DNA of 64,000 nt, taken from the NCBI RefSeq assembly GCF_900155985.1, contig NZ_FTMA01000005.1, positions 124,001 through 188,000 on the forward strand, in the 5' to 3' direction. The DNA is from Maribacter ulvicola (GTDB lineage: Bacteria; Bacteroidota; Bacteroidia; Flavobacteriales; Flavobacteriaceae). Below the pieces are notes generated by a model that made no database searches, had not been told where the DNA came from, and saw only the letters and a program-made list of their open reading frames with translations. Each line of letters starts with the position of its first letter. Position 1 is the first letter of the stretch. The position numbers and the translations under genes are program-made. Below, one piece after another: positions 51,669 through 60,593 of the stretch.

Positions 51669-53096
51669 ATGCGTAAAACCCTTATTTTATTGGCAGTACT
51701 CGGTACTTCCTTTTATTCGATGAATGCTCAAAAGAGCGAAAAAGACATTATTAAAAAATTAGAGCAAAAAAGTGACGCATACGGAATTATAGCTCAAAAT
51801 ATTTGGGAGTTCGCAGAAATGGGGTACCAAGAAAAGCAAAGCTCTGGTCTTCTACAGCAGACCTTACAGGATGCCGGTTTTACTATAAAAAAAGGAGTTG
51901 CAGACATCCCAACAGCCTTTATAGCTGAATATGGCAGCGGAAGTCCCGTAATTGCTATTATGGGCGAATTCGATGCCTTACCTGGTCTTTCTCAAAAAGC
52001 GCTCTCTGAAAAAGAATCTGCAGGTGCGGCAGCAGGTCACGCATGTGGACACCATTTATTCGGTACCGCTTCTACAGCTGCCGCTATCTCAACTAAAGAA
52101 TGGCTAGAAGCGAACAAATCTAAAGGTACCATACGTTTTTACGGCACACCTGCAGAAGAAGGTGGATCGGGTAAAGTATATATGGTTCGCGAAGGACTTT
52201 TTAACGATGTGGATATTGCCTTACATTGGCACCCAGGGTCACAGAATGCCGCCAGTGCCGGGGCAGCATTAGCAAATAAGTCGGCTAAATTTAGATTTCA
52301 CGGTATTTCCGCACATGCCGCGGCATCACCAGACAAAGGTCGTTCTGCATTAGATGGCGTTGAAGCTATGGATATGATGATAAATATGATGCGCGAGCAC
52401 ATACCCCAAGAAGCTAGAATTCATTATGTAATTACAGATGGCGGAAAAGCACCTAATGTTATTCCTGATTTTGCTGAAGTATATTACTATGCTCGCCATA
52501 ATAGACGTGATGTTGTAATTGAAATTTTTGATCGTATGGTAAAGGCCGCAGAGGGTGCTGCCCTAGGCACAGGTACGACTATGGATTATGAGATGATCGG
52601 TGGCACTCATGAACTTTTACCAAATTTAACGTTACAAAAAGTGATGCATGAAAACTTATCTGAAGTTGGAGGAATGGAATATACAGCCAAAGAAAAGGCA
52701 TTTGCGGATAAAATTGCAAAAACTTTGGGTCAGGAAAAGGCTGATTTAGCTACCGCAAAAAATGTACAACCCTACAAGACCGAAGCTAAGGCATTTGGAT
52801 CAACAGATGTTGGCGATGTTAGTTTTACTGTACCAACAGTCGGTTTTAGTACGGCTACTTGGGTGCCTGGCACACCTGCACATAGCTGGCAAGCTGTTGC
52901 CGCTGGCGGAACTTCAATTGGAAACAAAGGTATGATGATAGCTGCAAAAACACTAACGATGACCGCAATTGATTTATTTAAGGATAAAAAATTAGTAGCA
53001 TCTGCCAAAGCTGAATTCTTAGAAAAAAGAGGTGCAGATTTTAAGTATATCCCGCTTTTAGGGGATAGAGCTCCTGCACTAAATTATAGATACTAA
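51669..53096 (+). CDS. exported M20-family amidohydrolase, AbgB-like
   Basis: A 475-residue protein with a signal peptide (ending SMNAQKS, about residue 20). Metal ligands include GEFDALPG and GHACGHHLFG, with PAEEGGSGK and the dimerisation-domain HGISAHAAASPDKGRSALD. This resembles AbgB (p-aminobenzoyl-glutamate hydrolase subunit) and hippurate hydrolases. The substrate is unknown; location is periplasmic. A terminator follows. Confidence 0.93.
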   Translation: MRKTLILLAVLGTSFYSMNAQKSEKDIIKKLEQKSDAYGIIAQNIWEFAEMGYQEKQSSGLLQQTLQDAGFTIKKGVADIPTAFIAEYGSGSPVIAIMGEFDALPGLSQKALSEKESAGAAAGHACGHHLFGTASTAAAISTKEWLEANKSKGTIRFYGTPAEEGGSGKVYMVREGLFNDVDIALHWHPGSQNAASAGAALANKSAKFRFHGISAHAAASPDKGRSALDGVEAMDMMINMMREHIPQEARIHYVITDGGKAPNVIPDFAEVYYYARHNRRDVVIEIFDRMVKAAEGAALGTGTTMDYEMIGGTHELLPNLTLQKVMHENLSEVGGMEYTAKEKAFADKIAKTLGQEKADLATAKNVQPYKTEAKAFGSTDVGDVSFTVPTVGFSTATWVPGTPAHSWQAVAAGGTSIGNKGMMIAAKTLTMTAIDLFKDKKLVASAKAEFLEKRGADFKYIPLLGDRAPALNYRY

Positions 53097-53116
53097 TTAT
53101 CTGATTAAATACTATT

Positions 53117-53150
53117 AAAAGTACTAAAGTCAACTTTGGTACTTTTTTTA
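53117..53150 (+). terminator. terminator of the amidohydrolase gene
   Basis: Long imperfect stem (AAAAGTACTAAA with TTTGGTACTTTT, one G-T pair), small loop, followed by a run of T's. Confidence 0.85.
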
Positions 53151-53220
53151 TTTTATTATAGTTTTCTTGTAACAAATGAAACCTTTGCTAGACTAACATG
53201 ATAAGAACAACCAACCAACA

Positions 53221-53715
53221 GTGAATAAAGAACTTGAACACAAATTTGTGACCGAGCTACAGGACAATCAAAATATTGTCCATAAAGTCTGTACCCTGTA
53301 TACAAATGACCGTGACTCTCACAATGACCTGTTTCAAGAAATCACTATTCAACTATGGAAAGCTTACCCCAAATTTAGGGGTGATGCAAAGTTTAGTACT
53401 TGGATGTATCGTGTGGCATTGAATACCGCCATCACCTTATACCGAAAAAATAAAAGAAGAATTGATACCTCTGATTATGAGTCTATAATTTTTAAGATCA
53501 AGGCAGATGAGTATGATGAAACCGAAGAATTGCAATTGAAGCTGATGTACAAAGCTGTAAAGCAATTGAACGATGTGGACAAAGCATTGGTTTTTTTATA
53601 TCTAGAGGATAAAAATTATACTGAAATCTCAGAAACTTTGGGTATTACCGAAGTAAATGCACGAGTGAAGATGAACCGTATCAAGACAAAATTAAGAACC
53701 ATTTTGAATCCATAG
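53221..53715 (+). CDS. sigma-70 family RNA polymerase sigma factor
   Basis: A 164-residue ECF-type sigma factor. Region 2 has DLFQEITIQLWKAYPKFRG and FSTWMYRVALNTAITLYRK; region 4 has VFLYLEDKNYTEISETLGI and NARVKMNRIKTKLR. The start is GTG. It is followed 4 bp later by a membrane protein gene that is probably its regulator. Confidence 0.93.
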   Translation: MNKELEHKFVTELQDNQNIVHKVCTLYTNDRDSHNDLFQEITIQLWKAYPKFRGDAKFSTWMYRVALNTAITLYRKNKRRIDTSDYESIIFKIKADEYDETEELQLKLMYKAVKQLNDVDKALVFLYLEDKNYTEISETLGITEVNARVKMNRIKTKLRTILNP

Positions 53716-53719
53716 GCAT

Positions 53720-54370
53720 ATGACGGATGAACTGGAATTATTAAAGAAAGACTGGCAGAAAAAGGAATTTAACGTTCCTAAATTAAGCTATGAGGAAATA
53801 CATAAAATGATATGGAAAAAATCTTCTTCAATAGTTAGATGGATACTCATTATAAGTATTTTAGAATTTACCGTTCCGCAACTTCTGTATCTTTTACCTT
53901 CTATGCAAGAAGGTATGGAAATTTATGAAAATATTGGTGTAGCCAAATACTTACGAATATTTTCTATTTTCACCTACATTGTAGCTTTCTATTTTATATT
54001 CCAATTCTATAAAAGGTTTAAGGAAATCTCTGTTTTAGATAATTCTAAAAACTTGATGAAGAAAATAATAAAGACCAGAAAAACCGTTAAACACTACGTC
54101 ATATTTTCTTTATCCATGATTATGGTCACTATAATTATAATGATCATAGGGGTATATTTAAATGACAATATCATTTCAGCGTTCCCAGAGTTAAAAGATA
54201 GTCTAGAAAATATATCAGCAGAGAAACTAAAGATAACCGTTATGCTTTCTATAGGTGTTTTTGGTATCATCTTAACTTTAGCAATGGGCGGTATTTACTT
54301 TCTACTCTATGGTCTTCTACTTAGAAAATTAAAGAATAACTATAGTGAATTGAAACATTTGGCGGTTTAA
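53720..54370 (+). CDS. membrane protein, possible sigma-factor partner
   Basis: A 216-residue protein with a cytoplasmic N-terminus (about 1-38, MTDELELLKKDWQKKEFNVPKL split by charged residues) and four membrane helices (about 40-58, 78-96, 127-147, 175-200). Family not recognised. By position it could be the anti-sigma factor. Its stop overlaps the acyltransferase stop in TTAA. Confidence 0.8.
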   Translation: MTDELELLKKDWQKKEFNVPKLSYEEIHKMIWKKSSSIVRWILIISILEFTVPQLLYLLPSMQEGMEIYENIGVAKYLRIFSIFTYIVAFYFIFQFYKRFKEISVLDNSKNLMKKIIKTRKTVKHYVIFSLSMIMVTIIIMIIGVYLNDNIISAFPELKDSLENISAEKLKITVMLSIGVFGIILTLAMGGIYFLLYGLLLRKLKNNYSELKHLAV

Positions 54371-55173
54371 GATTGCTTCCACTCCCGCTGTTTGTTTTCT
54401 TCTTCAAATGCCAATAGATCTTTTTTAGAAATCACCTTTAAAAATGATGGGTGTTGCTCTATGGCGTATTCCAATTTTTCAATTATAGATTCGGAAGTTT
54501 CATTTTCATAATCTATCTGTAATGGTTCTTTAATAACCATAGATTGAAGAATACCTTTTTTCTTTACGCGTAGCCCCTTTTTATCAAAAGAACGTCTAAA
54601 ACCGTCAATTACAACCGGTACCACTACTGGCTTATACTTTTTAATAATATGGGCGGTTCCTTTTCTTAAAGGTTTCCAAGGTGTAGTAGTCCCTTGAGGA
54701 AATGTAATGACCCAACCATCATTTAAAGCTTTACCAATACTAGAGATATCGCTCATTTTAACTTGTCTTTTTACATCCTGTCCTTCTGATCTCCATGTTC
54801 TTTCAACACTAACAGAACCCGCATAAGCCATAATTTTGGTCAGTAGACTTTTTCTCATAGTCTCGGCAGCCGCAACATAATACATGTTCAATTTAGGTTG
54901 CCAAATGTAACCTAAGTTTTTAATAGAATCTTCACGACCGCTTAAACTAGCATTGAACACATGAAACATTGCTACTACATCGGCAAAATAAGTTTGATGA
55001 TTACTTACAAACAGAACATTTTTATCCGGTAAGCTTCTTATAATATCAGAACCTTCAATTTCTAACGTATTAAATCGCTTATAACGCTGATGTGAAAGAA
55101 CGGCCAAAATACGAATTAGCCATTTTTTAATGAATAAGTTATGCCCAAAAGGGTTTTTGTCAAATAATCCCAT
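54367..55173 (-). CDS. PlsC-like acyltransferase with variant motifs
   Basis: A 268-residue protein of the 1-acyl-glycerol-3-phosphate acyltransferase fold. Motif I is NHQTYFAD (58-65), where the acid is five residues after the His rather than four. Motif III is FPQGTTTP rather than FPEGTRS. Both depart from the PlsC consensus. A membrane-associated N-terminus is plausible. The acyl acceptor may therefore not be lysophosphatidate. The Nudix gene is 26 bp upstream on the same strand. Confidence 0.85.
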   Translation of the reverse strand: MGLFDKNPFGHNLFIKKWLIRILAVLSHQRYKRFNTLEIEGSDIIRSLPDKNVLFVSNHQTYFADVVAMFHVFNASLSGREDSIKNLGYIWQPKLNMYYVAAAETMRKSLLTKIMAYAGSVSVERTWRSEGQDVKRQVKMSDISSIGKALNDGWVITFPQGTTTPWKPLRKGTAHIIKKYKPVVVPVVIDGFRRSFDKKGLRVKKKGILQSMVIKEPLQIDYENETSESIIEKLEYAIEQHPSFLKVISKKDLLAFEEENKQREWKQS

Positions 55174-55199
55174 AGAATGCTAAAATAAATAAATATGCC

Positions 55200-55841
55200 T
55201 TACAACACCTGCTTTAATAACTCTTTAATCTCATTCAACATCATTGCCGTAGCCCCCCAAACAATATAACCGTTTAATTTAAAGGCAGGTACTTCTGTAG
55301 CTACGGCATATGATGTGGTCATTTTTTTAGAAACAATTTTAGATTCATCCAAAAAATCTAGTAATGGTACTTCTAAAATCAATTCTACCTCTGACTCTTG
55401 TTTAATGAAAGGTTTAGGATTTTTATACAACCCAATATAAGGCTGAACGATAAAATTACTGGGAGGAATAAAAATTTCTGAAATTTCTTTTACCAAGGTA
55501 ACATCTTTGGGTTGCACCCCAACTTCTTCATACGTTTCACGTAATGCAGTGGTCAACAAGCCATCATCTGATTTTTCTGCTTTACCTCCCGGAAATCCTA
55601 CTTGGTTAGAATGTACTCCTTTATACGTTTTTCTTAAAATTAGTAGAAGATTGGTATTTTGACTTGCCGTTGGATAAAACAATGCCATAACTGCCGCCTT
55701 TCTAGCATTTTTCTTCGATAGGTTAATTCGCTTTAAATCCTCTATACGATTTTCTGGAGCCATTTTATATTGTGAAGCCTCTCCCGGTAGCGGCAAATCC
55801 TTTATTTTTGATATTTGTTGTTCAAAAAAATTGAAATCCAT
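55200..55841 (-). CDS. Nudix hydrolase, CoA pyrophosphatase type
   Basis: A 213-residue Nudix protein. LLLILRKTYKGVHSNQVGFP leads directly into GGKAEKSDDG and ALRETYEEVGV, which together give the UPF0035 and Nudix box signatures of CoA diphosphatase. It would hydrolyse CoA or its oxidised derivatives. Its ATG shares the CATG at 55839-55842 with the divergent cyclophilin gene. Confidence 0.92.
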   Translation of the reverse strand: MDFNFFEQQISKIKDLPLPGEASQYKMAPENRIEDLKRINLSKKNARKAAVMALFYPTASQNTNLLLILRKTYKGVHSNQVGFPGGKAEKSDDGLLTTALRETYEEVGVQPKDVTLVKEISEIFIPPSNFIVQPYIGLYKNPKPFIKQESEVELILEVPLLDFLDESKIVSKKMTTSYAVATEVPAFKLNGYIVWGATAMMLNEIKELLKQVL

Positions 55842-56559
55842 GCGTTCACTTATATTCTATATATTTCTTTTTATCACTATTATAACCTTTGCTAGCTGCA
55901 AAGATACCGCTAAGAAAGTTGACGGTACAACTTCTAAACAACGGACAATAACAGACACTATTAAAAATACAGAAAAAGAAGTTCTAAAAGACGAACAAGA
56001 AAAAGCTTTTGAACTGACCGAAGACAATGCTATCGATTTCTTTTTCAACTATGAAAAAACCCTAAAATCTAACAAAGTAAAAATTACGACCAACCTTGGT
56101 AGTTTTACCATAGAGTTGTTTGATAATGTACCTTACCACAGAGCTAACTTTATCTACCTGACTGAAAAAGGGTATTTTAATTACACCCAATTTCATAGAG
56201 TAGTCAAAAATTTCATTATTCAAGGTGGAAATTCTGATGACGCAAAAACAGGTAAAAAAAGAACTGATATTGGCAGGTACTTATTACCGCCAGATACCCG
56301 AAAAGGCCACAAACACCATAGGGGAACAGTTTCTATGCCCAGTAGCGAATTGGACAACCCCCATATGCTAGCCAGTCCTTTTGAATTCTTCATTGTGGTA
56401 ACCGATCCAGGCTCTTATCATTTAGATGACGAATACACTCCTTTTGGTAGAGTTATTGAAGGTATGAATGTGGTCGATAAAATTAACAACGTACCCGTTG
56501 AAAAAGGAGATTGGCCATTACAGAACATCTATATTGAAAAAGCAGAAGTTTTAGAGTAG
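55840..56559 (+). CDS. peptidyl-prolyl isomerase (cyclophilin) lipoprotein
   Basis: A 239-residue lipoprotein with signal MRSLIFYIFLF...FASC and lipobox cysteine about residue 20. A linker of about 45 residues is followed by a cyclophilin domain (about 70-239) with GSFTIELFDNVPYHRANF, FHRVVKNFIIQGGN and DDEYTPFGRVIEGM. A proline isomerase of the periplasm or outer membrane. An in-frame TTG at 55831 is the alternative start. The ATG overlaps the divergent Nudix ATG in one CATG. Confidence 0.93.
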   Translation: MRSLIFYIFLFITIITFASCKDTAKKVDGTTSKQRTITDTIKNTEKEVLKDEQEKAFELTEDNAIDFFFNYEKTLKSNKVKITTNLGSFTIELFDNVPYHRANFIYLTEKGYFNYTQFHRVVKNFIIQGGNSDDAKTGKKRTDIGRYLLPPDTRKGHKHHRGTVSMPSSELDNPHMLASPFEFFIVVTDPGSYHLDDEYTPFGRVIEGMNVVDKINNVPVEKGDWPLQNIYIEKAEVLE

Positions 56560-56613
56560 CTGTTGATTTCTGAAATACACCGGTTCAGCTTCGATAAATA
56601 CCAATGATAAGCT

Positions 56614-57225
56614 TCATATTTCTTTACGATAGATATTTGGCAGCGAAATTTTAAACCTAACCGCCAAAACCCTCATGATTATAATTGTAACGATCGCCAT
56701 GGAATAGGCTATGGTATTTTGAATTGGAAATTGAATTAAAAGAAAATACACCAAGCCACCTAAAATACAGACGGTTGCATAAATTTCCTTTCTAAATATA
56801 ACAGGTATTTCATTGCATAAAATATCTCTGAGTACACCGCCAAAGCAAGCTGTTATAGTACCTAAGGCAATACACATCACAGGCGGTAAATCTGCCGCTA
56901 ATCCTTTTTCTATGCCCACCATAGTGTATAGCCCTATACCGATAGAATCAAAAAGAAAGAGTGATCTCCTAACATATTTTAACTGCTTTACAAAAATGAT
57001 AGTCAGCAAAACGGTTATTACGATTATTAACAAATGTAATGGCGCATTCAACCATCCTACTGGTCCAATACCAATTAACAGATCGCGCAAAGTACCGCCA
57101 CCCACCGCAGTTACAAAAGCAATGATAAATACGCCAAAGGCATCTAGTTTTTTATCCATCGCAACCAAAACTCCTGAAATAGCAAATGCAATGGTTCCTA
57201 AAATATCAATGAAGAAATAAAACAT
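56614..57225 (-). CDS. TRIC/UPF0126 family cation channel
   Basis: A 203-residue membrane protein with about seven helices. Two internal repeats each carry a glycine motif (GGGTLRDLL and FGGVLRDIL), the TRIC signature. Prokaryotic TRIC proteins form trimeric monovalent-cation channels. It lies 3 bp after the RDD gene on the same strand. Confidence 0.92.
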   Translation of the reverse strand: MFYFFIDILGTIAFAISGVLVAMDKKLDAFGVFIIAFVTAVGGGTLRDLLIGIGPVGWLNAPLHLLIIVITVLLTIIFVKQLKYVRRSLFLFDSIGIGLYTMVGIEKGLAADLPPVMCIALGTITACFGGVLRDILCNEIPVIFRKEIYATVCILGGLVYFLLIQFPIQNTIAYSMAIVTIIIMRVLAVRFKISLPNIYRKEI

Positions 57226-57228
57226 TAG

Positions 57229-57954
57229 TTATAGCTTTTGAGTAAAATAATTATAATCTTTTAAAATAGTATCTAAATACTGCTTATCATATAAATCTGA
57301 ATTGGTCTGCAATATACTATCAACTTTATCTTTAAGAGCTTTCATCGTTTTAAAATCGTTACTTTTTTGAGCTATTTCAAAAGTTTCTTTGATCAATCTT
57401 ACATCTTTATCCGTCAATAGGGTAACATTGGTAAATTTAGGTACATAATTATCCGTTACTTCTTCTAAAATGGTATGTGAAACCTTGGCATGTGTTTTAG
57501 TACTAATTACTACGGTGCCCGCCGCGGCATCTCCTAATCGTTGACTCTTTTCAGAAAACAAAATAGTTAAAATACCTATTGACCCCATAAAAAGCAAAAT
57601 ATCTACCAAACGTAGCATCCAACGAATTAAATAATTGCTCCATCTCACCGGTGAACCATCAACCGATACGACTCTCATCTTCATCATCATTTTACCCACA
57701 GTTCTACCATTAAAAATAATGTGCATCAACAAACTGTAAAACATTGCCGGTAAAGCAATTAAACCAACAATACCTCGCTGCGTCCATCCATCATCATAAA
57801 TATAACCTATGGCAGTACCAATTAAATCTACTAGAAAATAGTAGAGGTATAATATAAGTGCATCAATAAAAAATGCCACTATTCGTTCACCAATACCAAC
57901 AATAGCATAATTAAGGTTCACATTTTGCGTTGTATTGATTTGGAGGTTATTCAT
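57229..57954 (-). CDS. RDD family membrane protein
   Basis: A 241-residue protein with an N-terminal RDD domain (about 20-150, three or four helices; ERIVAFFIDALILYLYYF, FNGRTVGKMMMKMRVVS, QRLGDAAAGTVV) and a soluble Lys/Asp-rich C-terminal helical region (about 160-241). Its start is 33 bp from the divergent SpoIIM gene. Transport substrate unknown. Confidence 0.93.
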   Translation of the reverse strand: MNNLQINTTQNVNLNYAIVGIGERIVAFFIDALILYLYYFLVDLIGTAIGYIYDDGWTQRGIVGLIALPAMFYSLLMHIIFNGRTVGKMMMKMRVVSVDGSPVRWSNYLIRWMLRLVDILLFMGSIGILTILFSEKSQRLGDAAAGTVVISTKTHAKVSHTILEEVTDNYVPKFTNVTLLTDKDVRLIKETFEIAQKSNDFKTMKALKDKVDSILQTNSDLYDKQYLDTILKDYNYFTQKL

Positions 57955-57987
57955 TAAGTCTTAATTTTAACATGGTAAAAATAAATT

Positions 57988-58974
57988 ATGCGCGAAGCTG
58001 CTTTTGTAAAGCAAAATAAGGAAAAATGGATAGCATTTGAAAAAGCTATCAACCTAGATGCTACTTTAAACCCAGATGAACTTGCCAATGGCTACATTCA
58101 ACTGACTAATGATTTAGCCTACGCGCAAACGTATTACGCAGAAAGCAAGACTTTATTGTATTTAAATGGATTGGCTTCTCAGGCACACCAAAAAATCTAC
58201 AAGAACAAAAAAGAAGATAAAAATAGAATTAAGCGCTTTTGGCTTACTGAATTCCCTCTTTTTTTTAAACAATATCACAGTACATTAGGTATCGCCTTTT
58301 TTATATTTATCATAGCTTCTGCCATTGGATCTCTATCCGCATTGAACGACGCAAGTTTTGTTAGGTTAATATTAGGCGATGCTTATGTGAATGAAACACT
58401 GAATAATATTGCCAACGGTGACCCTGCTGCTATCTATAAAGGGGGAAGTGAAATAGGTTCATTTTTAGGCATTACCATTAATAATATACGAGTTGCATTT
58501 TTAGCATTTGCTTTTGGAGTAATTACCAGTATAGGTACCGGTTATATTCTTTTTAGTAACGGGGTAATGCTGGGTGCATTCATCACATTCTTTTATACCA
58601 AGGGTGTTTTCTTTGAGGCGAACAAGCAAATTTGGCTGCATGGTACCATTGAAATTTCAGTCATTATAATTGCCGGGTGTGCCGGTTTAATAATGGGGAA
58701 TAGTATTCTTTTTCCTAAAACATACTCTAGGCGCGTGTCTTTTATGAAAGGGGCTAAAGACGGATTAAAAGTTGTGGTAAGCACCATTCCGTTTTTTATC
58801 ATTGCCGGTTTTATTGAAGGTTTTATTACCCGATATACAGGAATGCCAAATTGGTTGGCATTTCTAATTATTGGCGCCTCTCTATTCTTGATTATATTTT
58901 ATTACATAGCATACCCCATTATACTTAATAACCAACATGAAAGACAATTACATACCGTTACAGGCAAACCGTGA
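57988..58974 (+). CDS. stage II sporulation protein M (SpoIIM/DUF95) family
   Basis: A 328-residue protein with a cytoplasmic N-terminal helical part (about 1-100) and five or six membrane helices (about 103-315). It has the family segment NIRVAFLAFAFGVITSIGTG and LHGTIEISVIIIAG. It opens the plus-strand MoxR operon and overlaps the next gene by 38 bp. Confidence 0.92.
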   Translation: MREAAFVKQNKEKWIAFEKAINLDATLNPDELANGYIQLTNDLAYAQTYYAESKTLLYLNGLASQAHQKIYKNKKEDKNRIKRFWLTEFPLFFKQYHSTLGIAFFIFIIASAIGSLSALNDASFVRLILGDAYVNETLNNIANGDPAAIYKGGSEIGSFLGITINNIRVAFLAFAFGVITSIGTGYILFSNGVMLGAFITFFYTKGVFFEANKQIWLHGTIEISVIIIAGCAGLIMGNSILFPKTYSRRVSFMKGAKDGLKVVVSTIPFFIIAGFIEGFITRYTGMPNWLAFLIIGASLFLIIFYYIAYPIILNNQHERQLHTVTGKP

Positions 58975-59875
58975 TTTTGGCGGAATCATAACCGTTTATT
59001 TCGATTTTTTTAAACAGAATATTAAGAACTTCACCAACGTATTTATAAGTTATAATGGTGTTTTTTTAATAGGCCTTTTAATTACCAGCTATTTATTAGT
59101 ATCTGGATTTTTAGGTTTCATTGCTCAAGAATTTAATAATGATTCTTTTGTTGACGGTAATGAATTTGAGCTAGACCACTACCTTTATTTAGGTATAGGC
59201 GGTTTTTTGTTCGTCATCATTTTAATTGGTGTAGCTTTCTTGAACTATTCTTTATCTACGAGCTACATGATCAAATATGTGGAAACCAGAGATGAAAACG
59301 TAGATAAAAAAGAGGTTTGGGAACTGGCTAAAAGTCAATTTGGAAATATCTTCTTATTCGTTTTACTATTGATTCCTATTTACTTTGTGTTTGTTATTGC
59401 AGCGGTGATATTAGCTTTCATTCCTTTATTAGGCTTTATTGGTCAGTATATAGTTCAATTCTTTTTAACTGCTTGGGTGGGCGTTTCATTTTTTGAAATG
59501 ATACAAAAGAAAAAAGGTGTTACAGAGGCTTTAGGCGAGGGTTGGAAATTGGTGACTACTAATTTTTGGAAATCTGTAGGTGTCAACTTTATATTAGGTC
59601 TCTTACTAGGCATTTTAATGATGATCGCATTATTTGTTCCCGGTATTATTATAGGGATATATACCTTTCATGTAGTTGAAAATAATGTGGACTACTCCCA
59701 ATCTATCGTTTCTACCATAGTTTATACTTTAGGTACTTGCATTGTTTTAATTATTGCGGTGTATGGCCAATGCCTATCGCAGTTTGTAAACGGTATTCTA
59801 TATTACGCCTTACATGAGAAAGCCTACAATGAAAATACTAGAGCAACCATTGAGCAAATAGGTCAAAACGATTAA
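58937..59875 (+). CDS. membrane protein of the MoxR operon
   Basis: A 312-residue protein with about six membrane helices and no recognised family; its glycerophosphoryl-diester-phosphodiesterase-membrane-like repeat (FFLTAWVGVSFFEMIQKKKG then LGEGWKLVTTNFWKS) is typical of such operon members. The start overlaps the SpoIIM gene by 38 bp; the stop is 1 bp from the DUF4129 start. Confidence 0.88.
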   Translation: MKDNYIPLQANRDFGGIITVYFDFFKQNIKNFTNVFISYNGVFLIGLLITSYLLVSGFLGFIAQEFNNDSFVDGNEFELDHYLYLGIGGFLFVIILIGVAFLNYSLSTSYMIKYVETRDENVDKKEVWELAKSQFGNIFLFVLLLIPIYFVFVIAAVILAFIPLLGFIGQYIVQFFLTAWVGVSFFEMIQKKKGVTEALGEGWKLVTTNFWKSVGVNFILGLLLGILMMIALFVPGIIIGIYTFHVVENNVDYSQSIVSTIVYTLGTCIVLIIAVYGQCLSQFVNGILYYALHEKAYNENTRATIEQIGQND

Positions 59876-59876
59876 G

Positions 59877-60593
59877 TTGAAGTATATTATTCTCATCATA
59901 TCCTTTCTGCTAACTACCTTAGTGACTTTTGCACAGGGTACAAATGATAGTATCGTAAAAATAGATTCTTCATCTGTATTGACGGTACGTAATAATCATG
60001 AAGATCTCTCTAAAAAATACACCGGAGATGAGTTTAATTACACTTTTAAAACGGGGGAGTCTCAAAATCTATTAGCTCGTTTTATAAATTGGTCAGGACA
60101 AGGATTGAACAGTATTTTTGGCATTACTATTTCGCCACAACTACTAGAGCTTATTGAATACTTTATCTATTTTTTACTGATTATTTTGGTTATCTACCTT
60201 GTGGTAAAATTACTGATCAATGAAAACTTTAATTCCCTTTTTCAGAAAAAAGCCAGTATCATCAACGATATCAATTTAACCGAAGAGCATATTGAAGGCA
60301 TCGACATCAATAATCTTCTCAGCACTGCTATAGAACAAAAAGACTATCGTCTTGCCATACGCTATCAGTTTCTGCTTACGCTACAAAAATTATCTAAAGG
60401 TGATATCATTGAATGGCATTTTGATAAAACAAACTCTGACTATTTTACTGAAATTGAGCAACCGGAAATAAAAAAAGGTTTTAAAAAAATAGCTTATCTG
60501 TATGATTATATATGGTACGGTGAGCAAACTATAGATGATACTAAATACACGAAATCGGTTTTAGATTTTGAATCGATCAACAAACAAATTTAA
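59877..60593 (+). CDS. DUF4129 family protein
   Basis: A 238-residue protein with a signal peptide (FAQGT, about residue 21), one membrane helix (about 90-112) and a cytoplasmic C-terminal domain with DYRLAIRYQFLLTLQKLSKG and a later DYIWYG, the DUF4129 pattern. The start is TTG. It belongs to the MoxR operon. Confidence 0.9.
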   Translation: MKYIILIISFLLTTLVTFAQGTNDSIVKIDSSSVLTVRNNHEDLSKKYTGDEFNYTFKTGESQNLLARFINWSGQGLNSIFGITISPQLLELIEYFIYFLLIILVIYLVVKLLINENFNSLFQKKASIINDINLTEEHIEGIDINNLLSTAIEQKDYRLAIRYQFLLTLQKLSKGDIIEWHFDKTNSDYFTEIEQPEIKKGFKKIAYLYDYIWYGEQTIDDTKYTKSVLDFESINKQI

